This document shows, in pieces, positions 49,913 through 59,044 of a DNA stretch of 64,000 nt. Every line of letters starts with the position of its first letter. Positions within the stretch are counted from its first letter, which is position 1. Under the pieces are notes generated by a model that was not told the origin of the DNA, did no database searches, and saw nothing but the letters and a program-made list of their open reading frames with translations. The translations under genes and the position numbers were made by a program. Source of the stretch: GCA-2729515 sp036336695 (GTDB lineage: Bacteria; Myxococcota_A; UBA9160; SMWR01); NCBI GenBank assembly GCA_036336695.1, contig JAYZFQ010000084.1, forward strand, positions 9,913-73,912, given 5' to 3'.

Positions 49913-50776
49913 ATGGAGGCACCGGCCACGTGGTTTGAGGCTGGGGCTCGCCTTGCCTGGCTGGCCGGACTCTTCCTGGGCCTTTCGGGAACTTCCGGTG
50001 CCGAGTCGGGGACGCAGGGCCTGGGCCTGGCGTGTCCCCTGGAACCGGGGCGCTCGACCCGGGAGATCAAGGTCGACGGGCGCAATCGGAGCGTGGTGGT
50101 GGAGGTCGGCGCCCTGGCGGGGAAGTCGGGTCCGGCGCCCGTGGTGTTCTTCTGGCACGGCTGGGGCGGCGCGGCGGGCGCGCTCCTCGACGGGATCGGG
50201 GCTTCGCGGTCCTGGCCCGAGGCGGTGTTCATCGCACCGGAGGGCCTTCGCCGCCGCTTCCCGGGGCTAAGCTCCCGGTCCCAGCCGGGCTGGCAGGTTG
50301 CGCCCGGAGAACACTCGGACCGCGACATGGCTTTCTTCGACGCTCTCGTTGCGGACCTGTCCCGGCTTCCATGTCTCGATACGAGGCGTTTCCTGAGCAC
50401 GGGTTTCTCGAACGGCGGGTACTTTTCGAACCTGCTCGGCTGTGAGCGCGCCGGGGTTCTCGCAGGCATCGCGCCCGTAGGTGGTGGGGGACCCACCGAG
50501 GCCTGCGAGACGCCGGTGCCGGTCTGGATCGCCCACGGCAGGGGCGATCGCGTCATCCCTCTGCGCGAGGGGCGCGGCAGCTTCTCCCGTTGGCAGGAAA
50601 CCAACGGCTGCAAGGACATCGAAGTCGACCGCGACGGCTGCCAGGTGGCCCGAGGCTGCAAACGCGAGACGGTGCTCTGCACCTTCCCCGGTCGGCACAC
50701 CTGGCCCATGGCCTTGACGCGCCGCTGGCAGCAATTTCTGGCCGCACAACGTCGCGCCGCCGCACCACAGCCCTGA
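49913..50776 (+). CDS. Exported esterase, CE1/PHB-depolymerase-like
   Basis: A 287-residue alpha/beta hydrolase with a signal peptide (AWLAGLFLGLSGTSGA). Catalytic features are the oxyanion region FFWHGWGG, the nucleophile GFSNGG (Ser166), Asp in HGRGDRVIP and His in PGRHTWP. The order and the Cys-containing C-terminal part resemble feruloyl-esterase/LpqC-type secreted esterases. It likely cleaves polyester, acetyl or feruloyl esters outside the cytoplasm. It follows the dienoyl-CoA isomerase gene by eight bases. A small 6-bp hairpin (50776-50795) sits at its stop. Confidence 0.8.
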   Translation: MEAPATWFEAGARLAWLAGLFLGLSGTSGAESGTQGLGLACPLEPGRSTREIKVDGRNRSVVVEVGALAGKSGPAPVVFFWHGWGGAAGALLDGIGASRSWPEAVFIAPEGLRRRFPGLSSRSQPGWQVAPGEHSDRDMAFFDALVADLSRLPCLDTRRFLSTGFSNGGYFSNLLGCERAGVLAGIAPVGGGGPTEACETPVPVWIAHGRGDRVIPLREGRGSFSRWQETNGCKDIEVDRDGCQVARGCKRETVLCTFPGRHTWPMALTRRWQQFLAAQRRAAAPQP

Positions 50777-50808
50777 CACGCAGGTTGTCGCGTGTGGGAG
50801 GGCGCCGG

Positions 50809-51405
50809 TCAGCGTCGCCTGCCGTGACGCCGCCTTTCACGCCGGTCCTCGCGTTCGGGCATCAGCAGGTGAAAGGTATGTTGCCAGGTGTCGTTGGTGA
50901 AATGTCTCGACTCCGCCCACCCGGTCGTGCCCGCGAATCTCCCGGCGCCTCCGGTAACCGGGCGAATCGTCGTCGTGTCGAAAGCGAGGGTCGGACCGGC
51001 GGGGGGATAGACTGCGGTTCCATTGACGACGATCTGGTCGATGCCTGCGGCGCCGAAAGCGAAGATCAGGGTGCTGATCCGGGTTTCGTCGTCGGGCTCG
51101 GTAACGTCGATTCCGGTGGTAATCAGGGTTGCGTCGAGGCGGCCGGCGGTCTTTCCGGAAGCGAACTCGGTCGGGAGCGAGACGACCCGAAGGTCCCCGA
51201 GTTGGTGCCCGGTCGAATCCGGGTTGGCGAGCACCGTGCGCGCGGGGCCGTGGAAGACGGAGAACACGAACTCATCGTCGTCGTCGAAGTCCCTGTCCGC
51301 GGCGGCGGGCCCGACCCAGGCCCCAAGGCAGAACAGGACGAGAAGCGTAGTAGCGAACCGGAAACGAATGGAGGGGTTGTCAGCGATACAACGGAGCTTC
51401 AGCAC
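50809..51405 (-). CDS. Secreted beta-barrel protein, allene-oxide-cyclase/dirigent-like
   Basis: A 198-residue protein with a signal peptide (ATTLLVLFCLGAWVGPAAA). The mature part is beta-rich: FVFSVFHGPARTVL, ISTLIFAFGAAGIDQIVVNG, then the glycine turn PVTGGAGRFAGTTGWAESR, a pattern seen in allene-oxide-cyclase-like and dirigent-like barrels. The C-terminus is Arg-rich. Function unknown; bacterial members are not shown to be cyclases. The GTG start at 51405 is chosen because it begins the signal peptide; the open frame further upstream lacks one. Confidence 0.6.
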   Translation of the reverse strand: MLKLRCIADNPSIRFRFATTLLVLFCLGAWVGPAAADRDFDDDDEFVFSVFHGPARTVLANPDSTGHQLGDLRVVSLPTEFASGKTAGRLDATLITTGIDVTEPDDETRISTLIFAFGAAGIDQIVVNGTAVYPPAGPTLAFDTTTIRPVTGGAGRFAGTTGWAESRHFTNDTWQHTFHLLMPEREDRRERRRHGRRR

Positions 51406-51644
51406 AGGGAGAACCTCACGATAGAGCAGCAGGGCGGAGCAGGGCGCGGTGTCTCTCACCGCGCAGCGCAGATCTGGGATACAGCGCGCACACTTTAGCA
51501 TCCACCAACGGGCCAGCACGTTCGAATCGATCCCGACTCTGCTCGCCGAGGTCGCAAGGGCGCTTCGGAAACCCCTTTCCGGACGGGTCGCCCGGGTTTC
51601 GGAAATGCTTTTCTTTTTCGGCGTGGCGTCATAGCCTCTAGGTC

Positions 51645-52967
51645 ATGAAGCCTGAAGCAAACTCGAAAGTGGTGATCGTGGGGGCGGGGTTTGGCGGCCT
51701 GTTGTGCGCCCGAGACCTCGATGGATTCGAGACGCGGGATCGGCGCTCTGTCCACGTCACGCTGATCGATCGCCATGACTACCACACGTTTCAGCCGCTT
51801 CTCTACCAGGTGGCGACGTCGCTGCTGGAACCGCTGGACGTGGCCTATCCAATTCGCAAGATCTTTCGCGGCTCGAAAAACATCCACGTCCGCCAGGCGA
51901 TGGTCGAACGGGTGGACTTCGAGCGGAAGGTGGTCTGCAGCTCCGATGGCGCGGAGCACTCCTACGACATGCTCGTGCTTGCCACCGGTAGCACGACCAA
52001 TTTCTTTGGAAACGAAGCGATCGAGGCCAGTTCCTTCGGTGTGAAGGATCTCTCCGAGGCCCTCCAACTGCGCAACCACGTCCTGGCCTGCCTGGAGCGG
52101 TCGGTCGAGTTCGCGGACCCCGAAGAGCGCCGCCGCCTGTTGACCTTTGTCGTCTGTGGCGGCGGCCCGACGGGCGTCGAATTCGCGGGCGCTCTCGCCG
52201 AACTCCTGGACCTGGTCGTGCCTGCGGAATACCCGGAGCTCCAGCGCGAGGAGTGCCAGATCCACCTGATCGAAGGCCAGGAGCGGGTGTTGGGTCCGTT
52301 CCATCCGAGTCTCTCGGCCTATGCCGGGCGCGTTCTCGAGGGGAAGGGGGTCAAGCTCCACCTGGGCGTCCTCGTGAAGGAGGCCACTGAGAGCCGGGTG
52401 GTGACCGGGGACGGAGAGGTGATCGAGTGCGGGACGATCATGTGGTCTGCCGGCGTGAAACCCGCGGACCTTGGGGACGGGTGCGCGGCGCAGAAGAACA
52501 AGGGAAAGCGCATCCAGGTGGATCGGTGGTTGCGTCTGGTGGAGCACCCGGAGGTCTTTGCCATCGGAGACGTGGCCTGCGTTCCGGAAGATCCCCGGGG
52601 CATTCCGATGTTGGCCCAGCCGGCGATCCAGCAGGGCGGGTACGCAGCGGCGCGGATTCGCGAAATCGTCGAGGGCAAGGACCCGGCGGGCGCCGCTCCC
52701 TTCGAGTACAAGGACAAGGGAACCATGGCGACGGTCGGAAAGAACGCCGCCGTGGTCCAGCTGGGGAAGCTGCGGATTCGCGGCTTCGCGGGTTGGGTGG
52801 CATGGATGGCGCTCCACATCTTCTACCTGATCGGCTTCCGGAACCGGCTCTCGGTGATGCTTTCCTGGGCGGGTTATTTCTTCGGGCGTGATCGCCCAAG
52901 CCGTATCATGACCAGCCCTGCCGGAGACTCCCTTTCTGCGTCGGTGGACGAGGAGTTGAAGCCGTAG
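51645..52967 (+). CDS. ndh: Type II NADH:quinone oxidoreductase (NDH-2)
   Basis: A 440-residue membrane-associated flavoprotein. It has VGAGFGGL for FAD, DRHDYHTFQPLLYQVATSLLE as the typical NDH-2 N-terminal stretch, LVLATGS, the second Rossmann VCGGGPTGVEFAG for NADH, VFAIGDVA and LAQPAIQQGGYAA. The C-terminal hydrophobic/amphipathic region (HIFYLIGFRNRLSVMLSWAGYFF) attaches it to the membrane. It passes electrons from NADH to quinone without pumping protons. The DUF1214-type gene follows 38 bases later on the same strand. Confidence 0.93.
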   Translation: MKPEANSKVVIVGAGFGGLLCARDLDGFETRDRRSVHVTLIDRHDYHTFQPLLYQVATSLLEPLDVAYPIRKIFRGSKNIHVRQAMVERVDFERKVVCSSDGAEHSYDMLVLATGSTTNFFGNEAIEASSFGVKDLSEALQLRNHVLACLERSVEFADPEERRRLLTFVVCGGGPTGVEFAGALAELLDLVVPAEYPELQREECQIHLIEGQERVLGPFHPSLSAYAGRVLEGKGVKLHLGVLVKEATESRVVTGDGEVIECGTIMWSAGVKPADLGDGCAAQKNKGKRIQVDRWLRLVEHPEVFAIGDVACVPEDPRGIPMLAQPAIQQGGYAAARIREIVEGKDPAGAAPFEYKDKGTMATVGKNAAVVQLGKLRIRGFAGWVAWMALHIFYLIGFRNRLSVMLSWAGYFFGRDRPSRIMTSPAGDSLSASVDEELKP

Positions 52968-53005
52968 TCTCCGGTGTCCCAACGGGTTTCTAAAGAAGGC
53001 AACAC

Positions 53006-54280
53006 GTGGCGCGGACGCTTCTGATCTTCCTCGCGGGTCTCCTCGCGGGCGCGGTGGGATTCCTCTTGTGGGATCTACGCCCGGAAAGGGTGGAGAAGGT
53101 GGCAGCGAACCAGGATCTCGAAGCCAGCCTGGACGCGTTGGCCGATTCGTTGCGGGATGCAGGGGGGTTCGTTCGCGGTCACGAGTGGTTCGGCAGCGAG
53201 GAGGAGCAGGCCGAGGCCTACCGGCACATCGTGCGGATCTTGATCAACAAGCTGGAAGCGCACGCTCTGGCCGAGCCGGACTTCCCGGTGTTTCTTTCGC
53301 TGAACCATTTCAACAAGGCCGGTATGGACAACTCGGACCAGCGGTACCGCATCGCCTTGTTCGACGGCGATGGCGTCTACCGGGTCTGGGGAAACCGCGG
53401 CACGAGTCGGCGGCTCGACTTCGCGGTGTATGGCCTGCACTCGCTATCGGACACGGTGGATACGCTTTCGACCGATGAACTCGAGGTCGCACCCGATGGC
53501 ACCTTCGAATTGATCCTTGGCGGTGAGGAACGCGCGGGGAACTGGTTGCGAACGGATTCGGGGCCGCAGCGGATTCTCGTGCGCCAGATCCATTCGGACT
53601 GGGCGAACGAATCGCCGGGAGAAATGCATATCGACCGGATAGACGCGGGAAGGCCCGTGTATCCCGAGTTCTCCCAGCTCGTCATGGCCGAGCGCCTCGC
53701 GGCTGCGACCAACGCGTTTGCCGAAGAGGTCCGCCTGTGGCCGGAATTCAGTCGGACCCGACTCGCGGCGCTCGCACCGGCGAACGCCCTGTCGCCGCCC
53801 CGGGATACGGGAGGGCAGGGGGGATTGGCGGGGCGCCTCATGGTCGGAGGGCACTACGCCCTCGAAGACGACGAAGCGCTGATCATCACCAGCTGGCCGG
53901 CCGACGCCGCCTACCAGGGGATTCAGCTCGGCCATCACTGGTGGGAATCCCTGGACTACGCCAATCGCCAGACCAGTCTCTCCGCGGATCAGGCACGCGT
54001 GAGTTCCGATGGGGCCTACCACTACGTAATCTCCGAGCGGGATCCCGGCGTCCCCAACTGGCTGGACACGGAAGGTTTTTCACGCGGCGTGATCATGATG
54101 CGTTTCGACGGCCTGTCGGAACCGGCGTTGCCGCCGGACAAGCACCCAACCGCAACCGTGGTGAAGTTCTCCGAGATCCGCAGGCATCTTCCCGACGACG
54201 AACCGGTGGTCACCGAAGAGGAGCGGTCCACGACCATTGCGGGTCGGCGCGCGCATGTCCAGAGGCGTGAAGACTTCTAG
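53006..54280 (+). CDS. DUF1214-type protein, paralogue 2, membrane-anchored
   Basis: A 424-residue protein with an N-terminal membrane anchor (LLIFLAGLLAGAVGFLLW). The body has YRVWGNRGTSRRLDF, a TFELILGGEERAGNWLR segment and ISERDPGVPNWLDTEGFSRG, the same ordered motifs as the protein at 15628-16785, which lacks the anchor. The reaction is unknown. It starts at a GTG 38 bases after the NDH-2 stop, suggesting co-transcription. The copies thus sit next to different flavin oxidoreductases. Confidence 0.72.
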   Translation: MARTLLIFLAGLLAGAVGFLLWDLRPERVEKVAANQDLEASLDALADSLRDAGGFVRGHEWFGSEEEQAEAYRHIVRILINKLEAHALAEPDFPVFLSLNHFNKAGMDNSDQRYRIALFDGDGVYRVWGNRGTSRRLDFAVYGLHSLSDTVDTLSTDELEVAPDGTFELILGGEERAGNWLRTDSGPQRILVRQIHSDWANESPGEMHIDRIDAGRPVYPEFSQLVMAERLAAATNAFAEEVRLWPEFSRTRLAALAPANALSPPRDTGGQGGLAGRLMVGGHYALEDDEALIITSWPADAAYQGIQLGHHWWESLDYANRQTSLSADQARVSSDGAYHYVISERDPGVPNWLDTEGFSRGVIMMRFDGLSEPALPPDKHPTATVVKFSEIRRHLPDDEPVVTEEERSTTIAGRRAHVQRREDF

Positions 54281-54352
54281 TCGCGGCGGCGTGTTTCCAT
54301 GTTCGCCGATGCGTCCTAGTCGTTGCATTGTCGGGTCTTGAAGGCCCTGGGA

Positions 54353-54994
54353 TTACGCGTCCATACCTTGTTCTGCGGCGCAATTCGGGCAGACGCCGTG
54401 GCTGAAACTCGCCTCGGAGCGTTCCTGGATGAAGCGCTCCACGGCAACCCAGGAGCCGTCGTCTTTCCGGATCTGTTTGCAACCGGCGCAGATGGGGACG
54501 ATGCCGCGCAGCGTGTGGACTTCCTCGAGTGCCGATCGCAACTGCTGCTCGGTGCGTTCCCGTTGGTGGATCTCGCTTTCCACCTTGCGGCGTGATTCGC
54601 CGAAAAATCCGGCCTGCAGGCCGATGCCCACCAGGGCCAGCGAGGCGAACGCAAAGGGAACTCCGGGCTCCGTCGGTCCGGGCCATCTTCCGGCGTTGTC
54701 GAGCAACTGGTAGTTGACGAAGGCCAGGCTTAGCCCGGCGAGCACGCCTCCCCAGCGGCCATACAAGTGCCCACTGACAATAATCGGAAAAGCGGACAGA
54801 GCGATCATCCCATCGCCCACGTAGTCATAGAGGACGGCAAAGGCGGCCCAGTAGAAGAGGAAGGTTGCCACGGTAGTCGCAAACCGACGCGCGGCCGCAT
54901 TTTCCATGGGGCCAGCGTAGGGCGCTTTCATGGCGTGTCCAAATTTGGTCGAATCTGGAAAGAACGGCGCCTGCGAATCGTTGGTAGAATGCAC
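54353..54994 (-). CDS. Membrane protein with coiled coil and C-terminal zinc ribbon
   Basis: A 213-residue protein. About four membrane helices (residues 40-132) are followed by a coiled coil (about 133-163, REERTEQQLRSALEEVHTL-like heptads) and a four-Cys ribbon: Cys169, Cys172, Cys202, Cys205, within PICAGCKQIRKDDGSW and GVCPNC. This ribbon usually ends response regulators and sensor proteins, where it follows a coiled coil; here a kinase or receiver domain is missing. The GTG at 54994 has GGGAGGG upstream. It is divergent from the SGNH hydrolase and converges on the DUF1214-type gene. Confidence 0.7.
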   Translation of the reverse strand: MHSTNDSQAPFFPDSTKFGHAMKAPYAGPMENAAARRFATTVATFLFYWAAFAVLYDYVGDGMIALSAFPIIVSGHLYGRWGGVLAGLSLAFVNYQLLDNAGRWPGPTEPGVPFAFASLALVGIGLQAGFFGESRRKVESEIHQRERTEQQLRSALEEVHTLRGIVPICAGCKQIRKDDGSWVAVERFIQERSEASFSHGVCPNCAAEQGMDA

Positions 54995-55245
54995 GTGTTC
55001 CCCTCCCTAGGAGTCCCGTTCCTTGCTGGAGCGATCGATTCATGGGGCACGCGCGGGAAGAGGAAAAGAGGACCGCATGAGCCCCCACGGACGCTTCGAT
55101 GGCTTCTTCGCGATGCGGCCCCTCCAGGCTGCGCGAACCCCGCTTCGGGCGCTGTCTCGACGGGCGAATGGAGGTCCGGGGTTTTGCGTCGCGGCCCAGT
55201 GCGCCGCGGCCGGGCAATCGCGCATATGCGCGGTAGGAGTTGTCC

Positions 55246-56517
55246 TTGTCTGAGACGCCGACGCGACGTCCCGCGCCCCTCGCCGCCCGGGTGGCACTGC
55301 TTTTGGGGACCACCGCGTTGTTGGGTCTCATCTTCGAGGTGGGGGTCCGTGTCGCCAAGAACGAGATCGCTTTTCAGCCCGATCCCGATGTAATTCGTTC
55401 ATTGGTTCCCAACAAGGAAAGAGCGGTCTACACCTACGAAACAGATGACAATCTCAACGGGAGATCCAGCGAACTCGCGAATCCGCCGGCGCTCCTAGGA
55501 CATTGCCATACCAACAACCTGGGGCTCCGGATGCAGGCCGACATCGGCCCGAAAGCTCCGGACGAAAAGCGCATTCTCGTCTTCGGCGATTCGTATACCG
55601 AAGCGCTCGAGACACTCGAGGAGGACCGGTTCGTTCAGGTCGCGGCGCGGCACATTGAGGCAGCGGCGGGCGCCGCTGCCAGTGCAGGGGAGAACTGGCG
55701 CTGGACTGTCGTCAACGCGGGCATTCAGAACGGAACGCCTTCTCAGTACATTCTTTTATTGCGCCGCTTCTTGCCCCTGATCGAACCAGACATCGTTGTG
55801 GTGGTGACGGGTGCCAACGATCTTACCGACGACAGCAATCTCGAGCGGAAGCACGGCTTTGCTTTGGACGCTGACGGGATTCCCCTTGCTCCAGAGAATC
55901 GCTGGCGTCTCTGGTGGATCCAGAACTCGTATTTCTTGCGTTATGTCGAAGTGGGTGCGCGGCGGCTAATTCCTGACCTCTACGAGGCGGCGTTTCCACC
56001 GGCCAACCCCGATCTGGTAGTGCCGTTCTGGATGGACATTCTCTGCGACGAAGACCCCGCGTCCCGCGACCAGTATCCGGAGCGGACTGGCCGGTACCTG
56101 CTCGCCATGAAGCAACTGACCGAAAGCGCCGGAGTCGAGTTCGCAGTGCTCGTGATGCACTACCTCTACACCTTCGAAAACGAGCCCTACTACGAGCCGA
56201 GATTTCCCTGGCTGCGGGAAAAGCTCGAAGAGTTGGGCTGCTACGAAAATTACGGGGCTCCCTTCAACCAGTACATCGAAGCCTTTCTCGAAGAGAACGG
56301 GGTCCGCTACCGCAATTCGCAAGACGCCATGGCAGCGGCGAAGCGGGAGGTTCCCAGCCGGAAACTGTGGAACTTTTACGACTACCACTTCTCGCGTGCT
56401 GGACACCAGGTCATGGGCGATGAGTTGTACGAGTTGATTGCGCCCATCATGAGCGAACAGGCGGCGCAGGGACCGGGTGCCCCACGGGCATCCGCAGCGC
56501 CTCCGACCGACTCGTAG
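55246..56517 (+). CDS. SGNH/GDSL-type hydrolase, membrane-anchored
   Basis: A 423-residue protein with an N-terminal hydrophobic anchor (VALLLGTTALLGLIFEVGV). The SGNH blocks are visible: FGDSYTEA (Ser116), VNAGIQNGTPSQ, VVVTGANDLTDD, and the C-terminal YDYHFSRAGH with the catalytic His. Family members deacylate or transfer acyl groups on cell-surface glycans and lipids. The start is probably the TTG at 55246, six bases after GGAG; a TTG at 55240 lies too close to it. A membrane protein, a dead epimerase and a glycosyltransferase follow, so a surface-glycan role is plausible. Confidence 0.75.
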   Translation: MSETPTRRPAPLAARVALLLGTTALLGLIFEVGVRVAKNEIAFQPDPDVIRSLVPNKERAVYTYETDDNLNGRSSELANPPALLGHCHTNNLGLRMQADIGPKAPDEKRILVFGDSYTEALETLEEDRFVQVAARHIEAAAGAAASAGENWRWTVVNAGIQNGTPSQYILLLRRFLPLIEPDIVVVVTGANDLTDDSNLERKHGFALDADGIPLAPENRWRLWWIQNSYFLRYVEVGARRLIPDLYEAAFPPANPDLVVPFWMDILCDEDPASRDQYPERTGRYLLAMKQLTESAGVEFAVLVMHYLYTFENEPYYEPRFPWLREKLEELGCYENYGAPFNQYIEAFLEENGVRYRNSQDAMAAAKREVPSRKLWNFYDYHFSRAGHQVMGDELYELIAPIMSEQAAQGPGAPRASAAPPTDS

Positions 56518-56544
56518 CCGTCTCATGCCGGGCCGGACTCGTTT

Positions 56545-57348
56545 CTAGTGAACGAGCGTCTCGACGATCCAGTACACCCACACGGGGATGACGGCTGCCC
56601 AGTAGCTCACCATCCAGGTGAGTCCGACCCATCCGCCCCACGACTCGGCATCCCGCGCCGGCGTCCGCGCGTAAATGGACGCGTGGAGCCCCTCTACCAG
56701 TACATCGCGTGTGGGGCGCGAGTCGGGGGTCGAGAGGTCGCCTTCCGAACGCGCATCCGACCACAGGGTGATCAAGTGGACGGCCTGCCAGGGCAGGTAG
56801 AAGAGCCCGAAGAGCAGGTTCAGCTGAAGGAGAATCTCCCGGCCGCCCAGGGAGTCGAGCGTTGCGTAGAGGTAGACGCTGGCCAGGGTATTGGCGGCGA
56901 AGATCGCGGCCCAGCCGAGTTCTTCGTAGTAGTAGAACACCCGGCGCTTGGTGAGAATCGCCCACCAGACGAAGCCCTGGGAGACCGCGGCCTGGAACAC
57001 CATCGCCCAGGAAAACCAGTCGACCCATGCCACGTGATGGACGTTGAGCAGGCGAAGCACGTGGGAGAACAGGTAGATGTACGCCACCTCCGTCACGGTG
57101 GCGAGCATGCGGGTCAGGAACGCCGAGGAAAGCAGGGAATCGTGAAAGACGACGTTGTCCTGGTAACGCATCGGGAACAGGCACCGGTAGGCCGAAACGG
57201 CGAACAGGATCTGGGCCGGAATCAAGATGTGGGGATCGGCGGAACCGCAGGGAAGTGAGAACGTCGTGGCCAGAAAGTAGAGGTTAAGCGGCGCACCGAG
57301 CTTCAAGAGCCAGAGGGCGGCTGTGAAATTCTTCACCATTCTCTTCAC
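56545..57348 (-). CDS. Polytopic membrane protein, function unknown
   Basis: A 267-residue inner-membrane protein with about seven hydrophobic segments rich in Trp and Tyr, such as LWLLKLGAPLNLYFLATTF, WVDWFSWAMVFQAAV, AAIFAANTLASVYLYATL and WMVSYWAAVIPVWVYWIVE. CGSADPHILIPAQILFAVSAYRCLFP near the start looks conserved. No family is recognised. It begins at a GTG (57348) with GGGGG upstream, with an ATG three codons on. It converges on the SGNH gene with 27 bases between. Confidence 0.6.
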   Translation of the reverse strand: MKRMVKNFTAALWLLKLGAPLNLYFLATTFSLPCGSADPHILIPAQILFAVSAYRCLFPMRYQDNVVFHDSLLSSAFLTRMLATVTEVAYIYLFSHVLRLLNVHHVAWVDWFSWAMVFQAAVSQGFVWWAILTKRRVFYYYEELGWAAIFAANTLASVYLYATLDSLGGREILLQLNLLFGLFYLPWQAVHLITLWSDARSEGDLSTPDSRPTRDVLVEGLHASIYARTPARDAESWGGWVGLTWMVSYWAAVIPVWVYWIVETLVH

Positions 57349-57469
57349 CCCCGACTTCGACGGACGTTAGCCTACAGAAAGCTGTGTGTACTTGGTGATT
57401 AGCGCGCTCTAAACCCTGAACAACTTCGCTTGCTGGCCTCGTGACCTTTCGCACCCCCCGAAAAACCAA

Positions 57470-57765
57470 ATGAAGCTTCTTGTTCTGGGGGTTGGTGACT
57501 CCATCGGGAGTCATCTCGAGCGGCGGCTCAAGTCTGAAGGTGCTTGGATTCGGGGTGCAGACCTGAAGAGGCCGGAATTCTCTAGAGCAGACGCGGATGA
57601 CTTCGTGACTGGAGATCTCCGAGCGCCTGCGCGAGCGCTCTAGATTTTCCATTTGATGAGGTCGATCAGCTAGCCGCCGAACTGGGACACGTCGGCTGAA
57701 TCTTCACGGTTGATAACGATGCCGTCCTCACGAACAACACACCGGTGATTAACGCAACATCTTGA
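57470..57765 (+). pseudogene. Decayed NAD-dependent sugar epimerase (GDP-mannose-3,5-epimerase-like)
   Basis: Plus-strand remnant in a 614-bp gap. From the ATG at 57470 the frame reads MKLLVLGVGDSIGSHLERRL, then WIRGADLKRPEFSRADADD and TGDLRAP, the cofactor-binding start of GDP-mannose 3,5-epimerase-type enzymes, and stops at TAG 57641. From 57652 in another frame it resumes FDEVDQLAAELG, meets TGA at 57697, continues IFTVDNDAVLTNNTPVINA and stops at 57763. These are the next conserved blocks in the right order. At least one frameshift and two internal stops, plus loss of the catalytic Tyr-x3-Lys part, show it is dead. It lies upstream of an intact glycosyltransferase gene. Confidence 0.75.
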
Positions 57766-57962
57766 ACCGCTGTAGGGGATTGGCCATCAAACCGGACCTG
57801 GAGTAGATCCACCGGAAGCCGCTTTGGCAGGAGTGCGAGATCTCGCTCGCACCGCTCTCGGTCCCGCTTCCCCGCATGCTCCACGAGAGCTGAGGCACGC
57901 CGTTACGGCGCCGGTCGCTGCGTGAGGTAGCGCGCCCGACTTAGATTCGGAAAGCTCGCCCG

Positions 57963-59042
57963 GTGCATCTTGCCCTCGACATGACGCCGGCAGCTCGCTC
58001 GGACGCAACGGGCGTCGGTCGGTACGCGCGAGACCTTGCCCATGCGCTGATCGGGGAGCTTTCCGCGGGAGACGAGCTGTCCGTCTGCACGCGCCTTTCC
58101 CGTTGGCGCGAGCACCGGCAGCGTTTCCGCCACCCGCAAGCGCGCAACCGCTGGTTTCACGCTTTCGGCGGCCCCGGGGGGCGCCCGGATGTCTTTCACG
58201 GCACCGACGCGCGACTCCCCGAGCGCTGTCGCGCCGCGCTCGTAGCGACGGTGCACGATGTGTTCAGCCTGGACAGCGAGCACTGGGCGAGTCCCCGTTT
58301 CCGCGCGCGCAAGCGGGGACACTACGCAGCGATCGCTCGCGACGCTGAGCGGATCGTCTTCGACTCGAATGCAACGCAGGAGCGCTTCCTGGAGCATTAT
58401 CCCGAGACGGCGGCACGAGGGCGGGTGGTCTACCTCGGCGTGACGCCGCACTTTCAACCCGCGGAAGCGTCGCGGATCGCGGCTCTGCGCGCGCGGTACG
58501 ACTTACCGTCGGAGTATGCGCTCTACGTGGGGGAGATCTCGGCTCGCAAGAACCTCGTGAACCAGGCGCGCGGTTTGGCGGCGTCGCGGACTGCGCTGCC
58601 CTGGGTGTGGGTGGGGCGGGACTCGTTCGGCGCACCGGAGATCCATGAACAGGTACGGCAGGTTCCCGGCGTCGAACCGCGGTGTCTCGGTTACGTGTCC
58701 GATGAGTGGCTGCCGGCCATCTATTCCGGGGCCTCGCTCCTGACTTTCGCCAGTCACGACGAAGGCTTCGGGTTCCCGGCCCTCGAGGCCATGGCCTGTG
58801 GCACCCCCGCGGTGGTGGCGAGTGGAGGCGCCGTGGCCGAAGTCACCGGAGACGCCGCCATGGGAGCCGATCCCCAGGATCCGGAGTCCATCGCAGGGGC
58901 GATCCGCGACGTGGTGGAAAACCCGAACCTGCGCGAACAACTCGCGGTGCGAGGCCTCCAGCGTGCGGCACGCTTTTCGTGGCAGAACACGGCCCGGGAG
59001 ATGTTCGCGGTGTATCGCGAACTCGTGCCCCGCGCATCCTGA
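57963..59042 (+). CDS. Glycosyltransferase family 4 (GT-B)
   Basis: A 359-residue glycosyltransferase. The N-terminal part has TGVGRYARDLAHAL, DVFHGTDARLPERC and VATVHDVFSLD; the C-terminal nucleotide-sugar domain has YVGEISARKNL, LGYVSDEWLPAIYSGAS, the EGFGFPALEAMACGTPAVVAS signature with the E-x7-E motif, and a C-terminal helix. It probably adds a mannose-like sugar to a surface polysaccharide or lipid. It starts at a GTG (57963). A decayed sugar epimerase lies directly upstream, suggesting a once larger glycan locus. Confidence 0.88.
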   Translation: MHLALDMTPAARSDATGVGRYARDLAHALIGELSAGDELSVCTRLSRWREHRQRFRHPQARNRWFHAFGGPGGRPDVFHGTDARLPERCRAALVATVHDVFSLDSEHWASPRFRARKRGHYAAIARDAERIVFDSNATQERFLEHYPETAARGRVVYLGVTPHFQPAEASRIAALRARYDLPSEYALYVGEISARKNLVNQARGLAASRTALPWVWVGRDSFGAPEIHEQVRQVPGVEPRCLGYVSDEWLPAIYSGASLLTFASHDEGFGFPALEAMACGTPAVVASGGAVAEVTGDAAMGADPQDPESIAGAIRDVVENPNLREQLAVRGLQRAARFSWQNTAREMFAVYRELVPRAS

Positions 59043-59044
59043 CG

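Noticed and set aside
48198..49922. 574-codon minus-strand frame over the nitronate monooxygenase and crotonase
   Set aside because: It overlaps two well-supported genes in other frames and has no protein features of its own.
50776..50795. Small 6-bp hairpin after the exported esterase as terminator
   Set aside because: The stem is short, has no T-run and begins at the stop codon. Chance occurrence in GC-rich sequence is likely.
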